From positions 7,506 through 71,505 of the forward strand of contig CAKRRF010000010.1 in assembly GCA_934394985.1 (NCBI GenBank): a stretch of DNA of 64,000 nt, given 5' to 3'. Shown here piece by piece: positions 34,801-41,635 of the stretch. The notes under the pieces were generated by a model. That model was not told the DNA's origin. It was given only the letters and a program-made list of their open reading frames with translations, and ran no database searches. This DNA comes from an uncultured Marvinbryantia sp. Its GTDB lineage: Bacteria; Bacillota; Clostridia; Lachnospirales; Lachnospiraceae. A program made the translations under genes and the position numbers. Each line of letters opens with the position of its first letter. The first letter of the stretch is position 1.

Positions 34801-36425
34801 TCATCCTGATAAACAAATACGATCAATGCCGGTGTTTTACGTTCTTTCCCTCTGACAGATAATTCTTTATACAGATACTCGTACATGGCATTTCTACTTT
34901 CGGTGTCGCAGATGATATTTCTTCGATTTAATACCCGGTTCTGTATATGCGGAAGGAAACGAACCCAGCTAAACTTGTCTTTATCTTCTTCTGCGATGCA
35001 GTACAGCATCTTCACATCATCATAAGAATGTCGTACAGACAGATCCAGTGTCATGATCTTCAGCATGTTATACAACTGAAATCTCTTGCCCACGATACCT
35101 GTCATACCTTTCTTTTTCAGATCCAGTGTGATTGGAACTTTCTGAATATTTTCGTATTCTGCTGCCACTTCTCCCGGCAGTTGCATCAAACTGTCTGGCA
35201 GTTCCACCCGTTCCTGTTCTTTGAAATCTATTTGCTTCATGGACTTTTTCTCACCAATACCCAGATAAATTTCCAGGAAATCTTTATCTTCCGGTGTACG
35301 TTCAAACAGTTCCTTACGGAATTCTTTCACCATCTGCAGATCTTTTTCTACGGAATAGTACTGGTGTTCCAGATAATTCACTTCTTCTGCTCTTTTTTCT
35401 TCGATTTCTTTCTTCTTGTCTTCTATGTACCGCTGATAAACGTCAATGCGATTCTGTACTTTTTTCTTATATTCTTTCCGTTCAGATACAATATTCATAA
35501 TGGAAGTCAGAATTCCTACGCCCATTGTTCCGGCACTCATAATCATCATCGTCATACCAGACGTACTGATGATGCTACGCAAAACAACAGTCACGCCCAA
35601 CATTGCTACTGCCGGAAACAGCTGCATGACAATATTTCCTCTTGGCTCCTGTATGACCGCCGGCGGATCTAAGATCTTGATTTTTTCTTCATCTGCAACC
35701 ATGCGAATTCTCGCACACCGGTTGAATTTCGGATATTCATTGTGATCCAGTCCCTCTGGTATATCTCGATAACTCACTCCTGAAATATGGACAAAATCTG
35801 TACTGTCTGTATAAAGAAATCCCTTATTATAACAGTACTCATACGTTCCAATTGTGATAAAATCCATATCTTGAAGCCGATGCACACTTTGTACACTATT
35901 TCCATTTAACAGAACATTATTATTCTGTGACAGTTCTACGGATACATAGCAGACACTTTGCTGTTGCGAAAGAAAAATCTGTGTTCTTTTTCCACAACCT
36001 TTTAATAACTGAATCTGGCACTCAGCAGTTCCGCCTATACGGAAGTTTCCGGTTTCCTGAATGGATATTCTTCTGTCAAACTGTTTCTGTTTTTCTATAT
36101 TAGCCAACAGACACATGGTTAATATCTCGCGCCCATTCCCTTTGTATAACACTTTTCTTTCTATATTGGGAAATACAGGTCCTGTTTGTATTCTTCTTTT
36201 ATCACTGTCTATGATGCAAATATTACTCTCACACTCTATATTCCATTCATCACCTGTTCTTTTCATACAGAACATGAATGGTTCTTCAAACGAACTTTCC
36301 TTTAACCGTACATCCGCAATGGATGACGTACCTACTGTAAACACCTGACACCCCTGTGAAATTCTTACTTCTCGATATATCTTGTGTGCCGTAATGATCA
36401 GTTTGAATTGCTGTTTATTGTCCAT
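31896..36425 (-). CDS. essC: EssC-type FtsK/SpoIIIE ATPase of a type VII secretion system
   Basis: The start is ATG 36425 (MDNKQQFKLIITAHKIYR) behind GAGGGAAAG, giving 1509 residues. The first 205 or so residues form two FHA-like beta domains (VFTVGTSSIADVRL and FRIGGTAECQIQL). Two membrane helices lie near residues 267-313, followed by a coiled coil. The first ATPase domain is intact: Walker A GTTGSGKS at about 697-704, then VIIDFKGGG and Walker B LIIIVDEF at about 806. The second (IIGSAQFGKTN, VVLVDNL) and third (GIAGREEFGKSA, VFLIQNND) are degenerate in Walker B. It is the membrane motor that exports WXG100-type proteins. FHA domains commonly bind phosphothreonine, fitting the kinases and PP2C in the same run. 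Confidence 0.95.
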   Translation of the reverse strand: MDNKQQFKLIITAHKIYREVRISQGCQVFTVGTSSIADVRLKESSFEEPFMFCMKRTGDEWNIECESNICIIDSDKRRIQTGPVFPNIERKVLYKGNGREILTMCLLANIEKQKQFDRRISIQETGNFRIGGTAECQIQLLKGCGKRTQIFLSQQQSVCYVSVELSQNNNVLLNGNSVQSVHRLQDMDFITIGTYEYCYNKGFLYTDSTDFVHISGVSYRDIPEGLDHNEYPKFNRCARIRMVADEEKIKILDPPAVIQEPRGNIVMQLFPAVAMLGVTVVLRSIISTSGMTMMIMSAGTMGVGILTSIMNIVSERKEYKKKVQNRIDVYQRYIEDKKKEIEEKRAEEVNYLEHQYYSVEKDLQMVKEFRKELFERTPEDKDFLEIYLGIGEKKSMKQIDFKEQERVELPDSLMQLPGEVAAEYENIQKVPITLDLKKKGMTGIVGKRFQLYNMLKIMTLDLSVRHSYDDVKMLYCIAEEDKDKFSWVRFLPHIQNRVLNRRNIICDTESRNAMYEYLYKELSVRGKERKTPALIVFVYQDEEMQRHPLFQLVDTADEKGIHFIFFSEFEEQIPAGCTQIVKLDDGYSGIKIDAEDGMNTEQFSIYSIADKEIGTAIHKMAPIYCEEVSLESSLTKSITFFEMLNIGSPEEINLGERWTRAQVARTMAAPLGINAKNELVYLDLNEKAHGPHGLVAGTTGSGKSEILQSYILSMALSYHPYEVSFVIIDFKGGGMVNQFKNLPHLIGSITNIDGREIERSLQSIRAELKKRQELFAQYDVNHIDAYIRLSRQGKTEVPLPHLIIIVDEFAELKREQPDFMKELVSAARIGRSLGVHLILATQKPSGVVDPQIWSNSRFKLCLKVQTQADSNEVLKTPLAAEIREPGRAYLQVGNNEIFELFQSAYSGAPAGGHVSGKTNSFQISRVSLSGKRTVVYKQSPQKSEQGSENQLTSVVNYIADFCEKSHLKQLPYICLPTLAEKIALRDLKENTDRTTGLTVPLGIYDDPGRQYQGEFYLNVTTENTMIIGSAQFGKTNLLQVIAKGLAEQYRPEELQMYILDFGSMIFRNFEDLHHVGGVICASEDEKLKNFFKLLNQEMKTRKEQLAKAGVGSYASYLEAGLQGMPQIVVLVDNLTVMKELYLMENDSLLPLCRDGLAVGISFVIANNQTAGIGYKYLSNFGNRIALYCNDNTEYHTLLGGFRMQPQGIPGRCLMEKEKTIHEAQTYLAFDGEKEIDRINQIQAFVQKRNAECPDSYAVPIPVVPDVVTGKILKEQFHVQCNSSQAVLGVDYASISAATLSFTSQEVLGIAGREEFGKSAFVKLLFHQLSHIGAEIYVMDDAMGNLEYTREDLQTELYSRDVSNLGEMLEELHEKMEERYQKVTESGMNAIEDAMPYVFLIQNNDAPAKIQEDKELLSKYKELFSKYKGMKLLILYSNLENAQISFSAPEPLKMLKEKKQFLVFEDVSGVKITDLTFTQQNSFKKPLEEGEAYLIQGGQIRKLKLVNRKR

Positions 36426-36442
36426 CACTTTCCCTCGCTGTT

Positions 36443-36697
36443 TTACTGATTCCAGATTCTTATTTCTGAACCTTCTCTGATTCCAAACTCTTTCAGCGTT
36501 TTCCCACCTCTGATCAGACATTTGGGTGAATCAGCCTTGAGATAGTATGTCTCTAACGTATTCTGACGCAACTCCAGTGAATAAATACTTGCGATTGCCT
36601 GTATCAGTTCATTTGCAGTAATATTTAGTGGAATTTCCAGATCTTCTCTTATATTGCGTTCCGGTATGTATACCATAACTACTGCTGTGTCCTTCAT
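36443..36697 (-). CDS. Ubiquitin-like YukD/EsaB protein
   Basis: 84 residues with a beta-grasp pattern (VVMVYIPERNIREDLEIPL, ANELIQAIASIYSL, LRQNTLETYYLKADSPKCLI, GIREGSEIRIWNQ). This is the small ubiquitin-like component always found beside EssC in Firmicutes type VII loci, needed for secretion in systems where it was tested. It overlaps the phosphatase stop by 4 bp and ends 17 bp before EssC, so the three genes are tightly coupled. Confidence 0.88.
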   Translation of the reverse strand: MKDTAVVMVYIPERNIREDLEIPLNITANELIQAIASIYSLELRQNTLETYYLKADSPKCLIRGGKTLKEFGIREGSEIRIWNQ

Positions 36698-37479
36698 CCT
36701 TTTCTTTCCTCTTCCTGTTGTACCTCTACTAATATAACTGTGACATTATCTACTCCGCCATGCTCCAACGCCGTATTCAACAGTTCTTCTGCTGCTTCTT
36801 TTATCGGCTTTTCCTTCCTCAGAATCATCTCTATCTCTGCATCAGATACCATATCCGTCAGCCCGTCACTGCAAAGCAGATAACGATCTCCCTTTTCTAT
36901 TTCCATATCTGTTTCCAGTTGCGGTTCAATCACCATGTCTTCTTCCTGAATTCCGAGATATTGCGTGATACAATGTTTCTGAGGATGATTGTGTGCTTCT
37001 TCTTTTGTGAGTAATCCCATCTTTATCATTCGCTGCACGATTGAATGGTCTTCTGACAATTGCTTCAATTTACATTCTCGTAATCGATACACTCTGCTGT
37101 CTCCAACATTTACTACCATCATTTTTTCATCCTCGATATAAATACCTGTAAAGGTTGTTCCCATAGAATGACCTTTGACTTTTATTTCTTCACAAATTTG
37201 GTCATTTGCACTCTGTATAATGGAAAAGAAATCTATCTTCTTTTCTTTCTCATAATATTGAGCAACCGTATTTACAGCTATTAGTGATGCTCTTTCACCT
37301 TTTTCAGAGCCGCCCATTCCATCACAGACGACAGCTGTTAAAGAATCTTTCTCCCAACCATTTTTTTCAAAATTCTCTTTTTCCAATCTGCGCCAATCGT
37401 TGTCTATGTAGCAATTATCTTCATTATTACCTCGTACTTTTCCTGGATCTGAATATACTGCATACTTCAAAATTGCCAT
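36694..37479 (-). CDS. PP2C-family Ser/Thr phosphatase
   Basis: 261 residues behind GAGGTGGAG. All PP2C motifs are present: VRGNNEDN, VVCDGMGGSEKGERAS, GTTFTGIYI, VNVGDSRVYR, DHSIVQRM, LLCSDGLTD and GGVDNVTVIL, giving the metal-binding aspartates. It is soluble and cytoplasmic, and dephosphorylates Ser/Thr-phosphoproteins. First gene of the secretion run, it would oppose the four kinases downstream and may act on EssC or its partners. A terminator-like repeat lies 58 bp upstream and separates it from the secreted protein gene at 37602. Confidence 0.95.
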   Translation of the reverse strand: MAILKYAVYSDPGKVRGNNEDNCYIDNDWRRLEKENFEKNGWEKDSLTAVVCDGMGGSEKGERASLIAVNTVAQYYEKEKKIDFFSIIQSANDQICEEIKVKGHSMGTTFTGIYIEDEKMMVVNVGDSRVYRLRECKLKQLSEDHSIVQRMIKMGLLTKEEAHNHPQKHCITQYLGIQEEDMVIEPQLETDMEIEKGDRYLLCSDGLTDMVSDAEIEMILRKEKPIKEAAEELLNTALEHGGVDNVTVILVEVQQEEERKG

Positions 37480-37536
37480 GGTTCGTTCTCCACCTCTACC
37501 TCATCTCATTGTGGTTTATCTCTAAAAATTTTAGCA

Positions 37537-37583
37537 TAAAAAAAACGCAATTTTGTTCTATGACATAAACTGCGCTTTTTTTT
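37537..37583 (-). repeat. Terminator-like dispersed repeat, copy 4
   Basis: TAAAAAAAACGCAATTTTG..ATAAACTGCGCTTTTTTTT. On the minus strand it follows the secreted gene at 37602 and precedes the PP2C gene, with TATGCTAAAAT (extended -10-like) directly after the T run. It is likely both terminator and part of the promoter region of the secretion run. Confidence 0.8.
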
Positions 37584-37601
37584 TACATTATTTGTACTCT
37601 A

Positions 37602-38210
37602 TTATTTTATGTACCTGCTTCGATTACTTCTTGTATTCTTTTTACATCTATATTTTACTATATTTTTTTCTCTGAAATATTTTGTTCGGTATTTCATGGC
37701 TGTTTTCTGAGAACATTTTTTATGATTTACAGACCATCGAGTTTTTCCATGATTGTTGTCAGTCAATATATAACATTTTGTTCTCAGTTTTCCTTTTGAC
37801 ATTGTATAGAAAAACTCTTCCATACTGCCAGCTCCGGCCCAGAATCCACAGATTCCTTTTTGTGCCTTATTATACCGAATCGTTGAACCATAGATCTGAT
37901 TTGAAAAATAACCGGCATATTTCACTTTATTGTTTTTAATTGTATAGACATTATACCAATAACATGTTGCATCCTGTGCTACAATCAATTCTGGTGTACC
38001 TTTTTTGTCAATATTTAAAACTGTAAAATAGGGATAACTTCTTTCATTCCTTGCAAGGAAATTATTGTACAGGCTTTTCCATTTCGCTGATGCCGCCTGA
38101 GTTGTCATACTGCTGAACAATAATACAAATACCATCAGTAACAAGCCTAATATGGTTTTTCTGCTTTTTCTCACAGAATCTTTCTTTATCATATATTTTC
38201 TTTTATCCAT
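37602..38210 (-). CDS. Secreted basic protein of the NTxxNR-tail family
   Basis: 202 residues behind GTAGGAGAG, with a signal peptide (ILGLLLMVFVLLFSSMTTQA-AS). The mature part: KWKSLYNNFLARNERSYPYF, NIDKKGTPELIVAQDATCYW (Ca-loop-like), GICGFWAGAGSMEEFFYT, and the tail CKKNTRSNRSRYIK. The broken gene at 9308 is its close paralogue. It lies just before the secretion run but is separated from it by a terminator-like repeat. Export would be by the Sec route. The role is unknown. Confidence 0.8.
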   Translation of the reverse strand: MDKRKYMIKKDSVRKSRKTILGLLLMVFVLLFSSMTTQAASAKWKSLYNNFLARNERSYPYFTVLNIDKKGTPELIVAQDATCYWYNVYTIKNNKVKYAGYFSNQIYGSTIRYNKAQKGICGFWAGAGSMEEFFYTMSKGKLRTKCYILTDNNHGKTRWSVNHKKCSQKTAMKYRTKYFREKNIVKYRCKKNTRSNRSRYIK

Positions 38211-38315
38211 TATCTTTCTCTCCTACTTTTCAACTGAATACATTCTAACCCTGCTTAAATCTATATCAAGATCTTCCAATGGAATTAATAGACTTTCCCG
38301 TTCTCTCAATCCTGT

Positions 38316-39056
38316 CTATTGCAGACAGCTTGGATATCCTACATACGTATCTACTGTCAAACCAATATCTAATAATTCTCCATCTTTCTGTAACGGTATG
38401 CCATTCCAAAATACTCCATACAGATTCGGTCGTATACTGTCATATAAAACAACACTTATGGTATTTCTGTCATAATCATACTCATCACTTTCTGAATCAT
38501 AATAATCATTTTTGTAAACTCTTGCCGCTGAGTCTTCATTAAAAAAACCACTCCATAAGGTATCATTATCACAAATATCCTGGTAACTATTGCGGAAATA
38601 ATATGCTAATATCTCTTTACAGTTTTCATACACTGCTGCTCCTTCTTCTGCTGGGCAATCTAACGAAATTGTCACACTACAGCCATCACTATAATCTGTC
38701 TTTGATTTCTCATGCCACGCTGTATAAACGTTACCCTTCATATGCCAGTCCCCATTTTGTGATTCAAATCTTAAGATCTCACCATCTGCATAGCTGTTGC
38801 TATAATCAGTCCATCCGTAATTATCCAGCCAGGTTATCAAATCATCTTCATTATAAATTAGCTCATTATCCGATCTTGTATAATAATCATCTACATGTTC
38901 CGGAAAACAGCTCACAAAATCCCCTAGTGTATAATAATTTACAACGTTATCTGATGCCAATGCTCTGACCTCAGATACAGACTGGCTTACAAGTAATGCC
39001 ATACTTACAGCTGTTCCCACTATTACTTTACATACTTTCATTACCTTGTACTTCAT
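38316..39056 (-). CDS. Secreted protein, unknown, with an in-frame stop before a likely C-terminal extension
   Basis: 246 residues with a signal peptide (IVGTAVSMALLVSQSVSEVRA). The mature part is acidic and aromatic-rich (DDLITWLDNYGWTDYSNSY, CKEILAYYFRNSYQDICDND, NLYGVFWNGIPLQ). It ends VGYPSCLQ-TAG at 38316. The same frame stays open for 30 more codons down to 38223 with a plausible protein tail (ESLLIPLEDLDIDLSRVR). No domain is recognised. It may be a recent nonsense truncation. Confidence 0.68.
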   Translation of the reverse strand: MKYKVMKVCKVIVGTAVSMALLVSQSVSEVRALASDNVVNYYTLGDFVSCFPEHVDDYYTRSDNELIYNEDDLITWLDNYGWTDYSNSYADGEILRFESQNGDWHMKGNVYTAWHEKSKTDYSDGCSVTISLDCPAEEGAAVYENCKEILAYYFRNSYQDICDNDTLWSGFFNEDSAARVYKNDYYDSESDEYDYDRNTISVVLYDSIRPNLYGVFWNGIPLQKDGELLDIGLTVDTYVGYPSCLQ

Positions 39057-39107
39057 TCTCTTCTCCCTTCTGGTGTGTATCGTTTCTTCTTATGTTTTCA
39101 TTCTAAC

Positions 39108-39153
39108 ATAAAAAAAGTGCACTTTTGTTCCCCAACAAAAACTGCACTTTTTT
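39108..39153 (-). repeat. Terminator-like dispersed repeat, copy 5
   Basis: AAAAAAAGTGCACTTTTGTTC..AAAACTGCACTTTTTT, a strong hairpin 52 bp before the secreted gene start at 39056. On the minus strand the T run is followed by TATGTTAGAAT. Confidence 0.8.
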
Positions 39154-39206
39154 CTTCATTTTCTGCGAATTTCAATCAATATCACAGGAGTCGGAAATGC
39201 GGTAAA

Positions 39207-39253
39207 AAAGCCCACCTACGAGCCATATAAGATTTACAGTTCGTAAGCGGGCA
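39207..39253 (-). terminator. Terminator of the AAA/PD-(D/E)XK gene
   Basis: Read on the minus strand, GCCCGCTTACGAAC pairs with GCTCGTAGGTGGGC and is followed by TTTTTT. It begins 7 bp after the stop at 39260. Confidence 0.88.
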
Positions 39254-39259
39254 TGGATA

Positions 39260-40849
39260 TTAGTCCTTCTCGTATTTTTCAATCAGGCATTGATGTTCTT
39301 TACTGTCCTTGTCATAATTGATTCCAACGAGCAGAATGTCACCTGTATAGCTCAGAATGGACTCCGGATACCGCTTGTTTTTTATCTGTTGCAGAGCTGT
39401 TGCCGCATCTTTATTCCACTTTAATTCGACAACCATCGCTGGATAAAACGAGCCGTATTCGGGTTTTGGTATGAATACAAAATCTGCAAAGCCATTTCCC
39501 GCAGGCATCTCACGAATTGGTTTAAAATAGTATTGCATTGCACTCAGGTAAGCGATTGAAAGAACGCTGCTTAACGAATTCTCATTGTTATATTGAATAG
39601 ACGACGCATATTCCATATGGATTTTTTTTATTCTCTTTGCAACCGCATCTCCATCCATTGCCAGTGTACAATTGAGTAACTGTTCCGATTCCTGCTGAAA
39701 CATAACAAGTTCATTCCACTTTTTTCTTTTAGTTGCTCGAGTGAGTTCTTGCCTGATTTCTTCATTCGGAACAAAAGCAGTCTTCCATTTTTGATCATAC
39801 CCAAGATAACCCAAATGAATCAAATAAGTGATAACGTCATCCTTATTTGCAAAGCTGGTTGTGTCATTTTGAAAAGATGTCACGTCAACAGGAACCCGAT
39901 CGCCAGAAAGCATCTCAATCATTGCACCCTTAAGCCCATCAAAGTCCATATTGATAAGTGGGACAATTGCCTCATAAGACGCTGTCCCTGACCAATAGCT
40001 CTGGAAGTCACCATCAAACATCAAGTTCACTACCGCATTCGGGTTGTAAACGTGATATTTTCCAAGCTGATAGCCGTCATACCAACGCTTTACCTCCTCA
40101 AAGTCTTGCTCGTACCTCTCACACAGAGTGTGAACTTCATCTTCTGTAAAGCCAACATATGAAGCCAGTGGTCCTGCTTTCAGCATCGAATAGTCCTTAA
40201 AATTATTCAGTGCTGACTGTGTTTTTTCTTTTTTTATGGGAAGGATGCACGTCAGATAGGCCAATTGAATATACTTTGTTGGCTCTGTTCCTTTGAATAT
40301 TCCTCTTAAGAAGTTAATGTAATCCTCCTGCGCCTTCGTATTGGCAGCTTCATCGCGAATAAGAACATCCCATTCATCAATAATGACGATGAATTTTTTT
40401 CCTGTCATGGCATTAATTTGCGATAAAGCCTCTGGCAAGGATTTTGTTTCCTCTGGGAATGCATCAGGATAGTACTCTTTAAGCTCTGCAATAGTCCTTT
40501 CAGAAATATAAGGAACTACATGTTCTGCTCCACCAGCCGGTTCCATGCACCATTGAATGTCAAGATGAATTACGTCATACTGATTTAAATGATTCTTATA
40601 ATCCGCACTCTTGCTGATTTCCAAATCAGCGAACATCGATTCTGAATCGCAGCCCCTGCTGTAATAAGCCGTAAGCATATTTGCTGTAACAGATTTTCCA
40701 AATCTTCTTGGCCGACTGTTGCAAATATAGCCCTGTAGCGTATTTAAAACCCTGTTTGTATATTTTATAAGTCCGCTTTTATCTACATAAATTTCAGAAT
40801 TCAAAGCAACCTGGAACGCAGAATTGTCTGGATTAACAAACATTCCCAT
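39260..40849 (-). CDS. AAA-ATPase-like / PD-(D/E)XK (PDDEXK_9) protein
   Basis: The start is ATG 40849 (MGMFVNPDNSAFQVALN) behind AAAGGAGCG, giving 529 residues. The N-terminal half is the AAA-ATPase_like module: IYVDKSGLIKYTNRVL, P-loop SRPRRFGKSVTANML, and Walker B KKFIVIIDEWDVLI. The C-terminal 120 residues are a PD-(D/E)XK nuclease-like module: NGFADFVFIPKP, then MVVELKWNKDAATALQQI (E-x-K). These two-domain proteins are widespread and often variable in gut bacteria. Their task is not established, and a link to defence or DNA processing is speculation. It has its own promoter and terminator, so it is an independent cassette. Confidence 0.9.
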   Translation of the reverse strand: MGMFVNPDNSAFQVALNSEIYVDKSGLIKYTNRVLNTLQGYICNSRPRRFGKSVTANMLTAYYSRGCDSESMFADLEISKSADYKNHLNQYDVIHLDIQWCMEPAGGAEHVVPYISERTIAELKEYYPDAFPEETKSLPEALSQINAMTGKKFIVIIDEWDVLIRDEAANTKAQEDYINFLRGIFKGTEPTKYIQLAYLTCILPIKKEKTQSALNNFKDYSMLKAGPLASYVGFTEDEVHTLCERYEQDFEEVKRWYDGYQLGKYHVYNPNAVVNLMFDGDFQSYWSGTASYEAIVPLINMDFDGLKGAMIEMLSGDRVPVDVTSFQNDTTSFANKDDVITYLIHLGYLGYDQKWKTAFVPNEEIRQELTRATKRKKWNELVMFQQESEQLLNCTLAMDGDAVAKRIKKIHMEYASSIQYNNENSLSSVLSIAYLSAMQYYFKPIREMPAGNGFADFVFIPKPEYGSFYPAMVVELKWNKDAATALQQIKNKRYPESILSYTGDILLVGINYDKDSKEHQCLIEKYEKD

Positions 40850-40875
40850 GTATATCACGCTCCTTTCTTGGGCGG

Positions 40876-40889
40876 CATGGTATACCATG
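40876..40889. promoter_or_regulatory. Perfect 14-bp palindrome in the AAA gene leader
   Basis: CATGGTATACCATG lies between the predicted promoter at 40904 and the ribosome site, about 15-28 bp downstream of the -10. It fits a repressor operator. Confidence 0.5.
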
Positions 40890-40903
40890 TCTGTTTTCCT
40901 TTA

Positions 40904-40932
40904 ATTTTACCATCTAACAGGACAAATAGCAA
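40904..40932 (-). promoter_or_regulatory. Predicted promoter of the AAA/PD-(D/E)XK gene
   Basis: On the minus strand TTGCTA (40932-40927), a 17-bp spacer and TAAAAT (40909-40904), 55 bp upstream of the start codon. Confidence 0.6.
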
Positions 40933-41023
40933 GTTGATACCCCGGTGCTACCGAAATCAATTTTGTTTTCTACAGTCTATGTTTAATGTTTTTAATTTCC
41001 GCTATCACACTATCTTTTCATAG

Positions 41024-41045
41024 GGGCAGACGCTCTCATCTGCCC
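41024..41045 (-). terminator. Hairpin after the LRR protein gene
   Basis: GGGCAGATGAGAGCGTCTGCCC, a 7-bp stem 13 bp after the stop at 41058. The tail is not T-rich, so termination strength is uncertain. Confidence 0.45.
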
Positions 41046-41057
41046 ACCATTTCTTAC

Positions 41058-41621
41058 TTAGCCGATGTCCATCTTTATCAGTCCATTGCAATTGTAAAAT
41101 GCATTCTTTCCTATTCTCGTCACTGAATCTGGTATCTCGACTTCTTCAACATTTACACAGTCATAAAAAGCATAATCTCCTATTGTCGTTACACCTTCTA
41201 TTATAATTTTCTGTATGTCCTGACGCATACTATACCACGGAACTTCCTTTTCATTATTCCATTGTGGCATTTCTGTATAACCGGTTATTGTTAAAACACC
41301 TGCTTCATCCAGATTCCATGTTCCGCCTGCGATCTCCCCTTTCGTATACTTTGCTTCCTCATTCTCCTGATTTAATTCAGATTCTTCATCACAATTTCTG
41401 CTTTCTTCAGCTAATTCCTCATCAATTACCAGCTCTTCATATTCTGTTTCTACTTCACTTTCCACTAATTCTGTGTCCTCTTCCATTTCCTGAACAATAT
41501 TTTGCTCCTCATCATTCAGTTCGATCACCGTATCCTCTTCTGCTGCCAGAATAGATACTTGTTGCAATCCCACCAGCAAAGCAAACGCAAAAACTATTCC
41601 ATAAATAAGTTTCTTTTTCAC
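41058..41621 (-). CDS. Secreted acidic protein with short LRR_5 (BspA-type) region
   Basis: 187 residues with a signal peptide (YGIVFAFALLVGLQQVSILA). A very Glu-rich stretch of about 70 residues follows, then a domain AGGTWNLDEAGVLTITGYTEM and two leucine-rich repeats (TTIGDYAFYDCVNVEEVEIPDS and TRIGKNAFYNCNGLIKMDIG). It stops right after the second repeat, where relatives have many, so it may be 3'-truncated. It lies 15 bp after the giant BspA-like gene, in the same operon. Confidence 0.78.
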   Translation of the reverse strand: MKKKLIYGIVFAFALLVGLQQVSILAAEEDTVIELNDEEQNIVQEMEEDTELVESEVETEYEELVIDEELAEESRNCDEESELNQENEEAKYTKGEIAGGTWNLDEAGVLTITGYTEMPQWNNEKEVPWYSMRQDIQKIIIEGVTTIGDYAFYDCVNVEEVEIPDSVTRIGKNAFYNCNGLIKMDIG

Positions 41622-41635
41622 TGTATCTTTCCTCC

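Noticed and set aside
34947..35672. Plus-strand open frame of 241 codons
   Set aside because: It lies entirely antisense to essC, is rich in His/Phe/Cys as expected of a shadow frame, and has no ribosome site.
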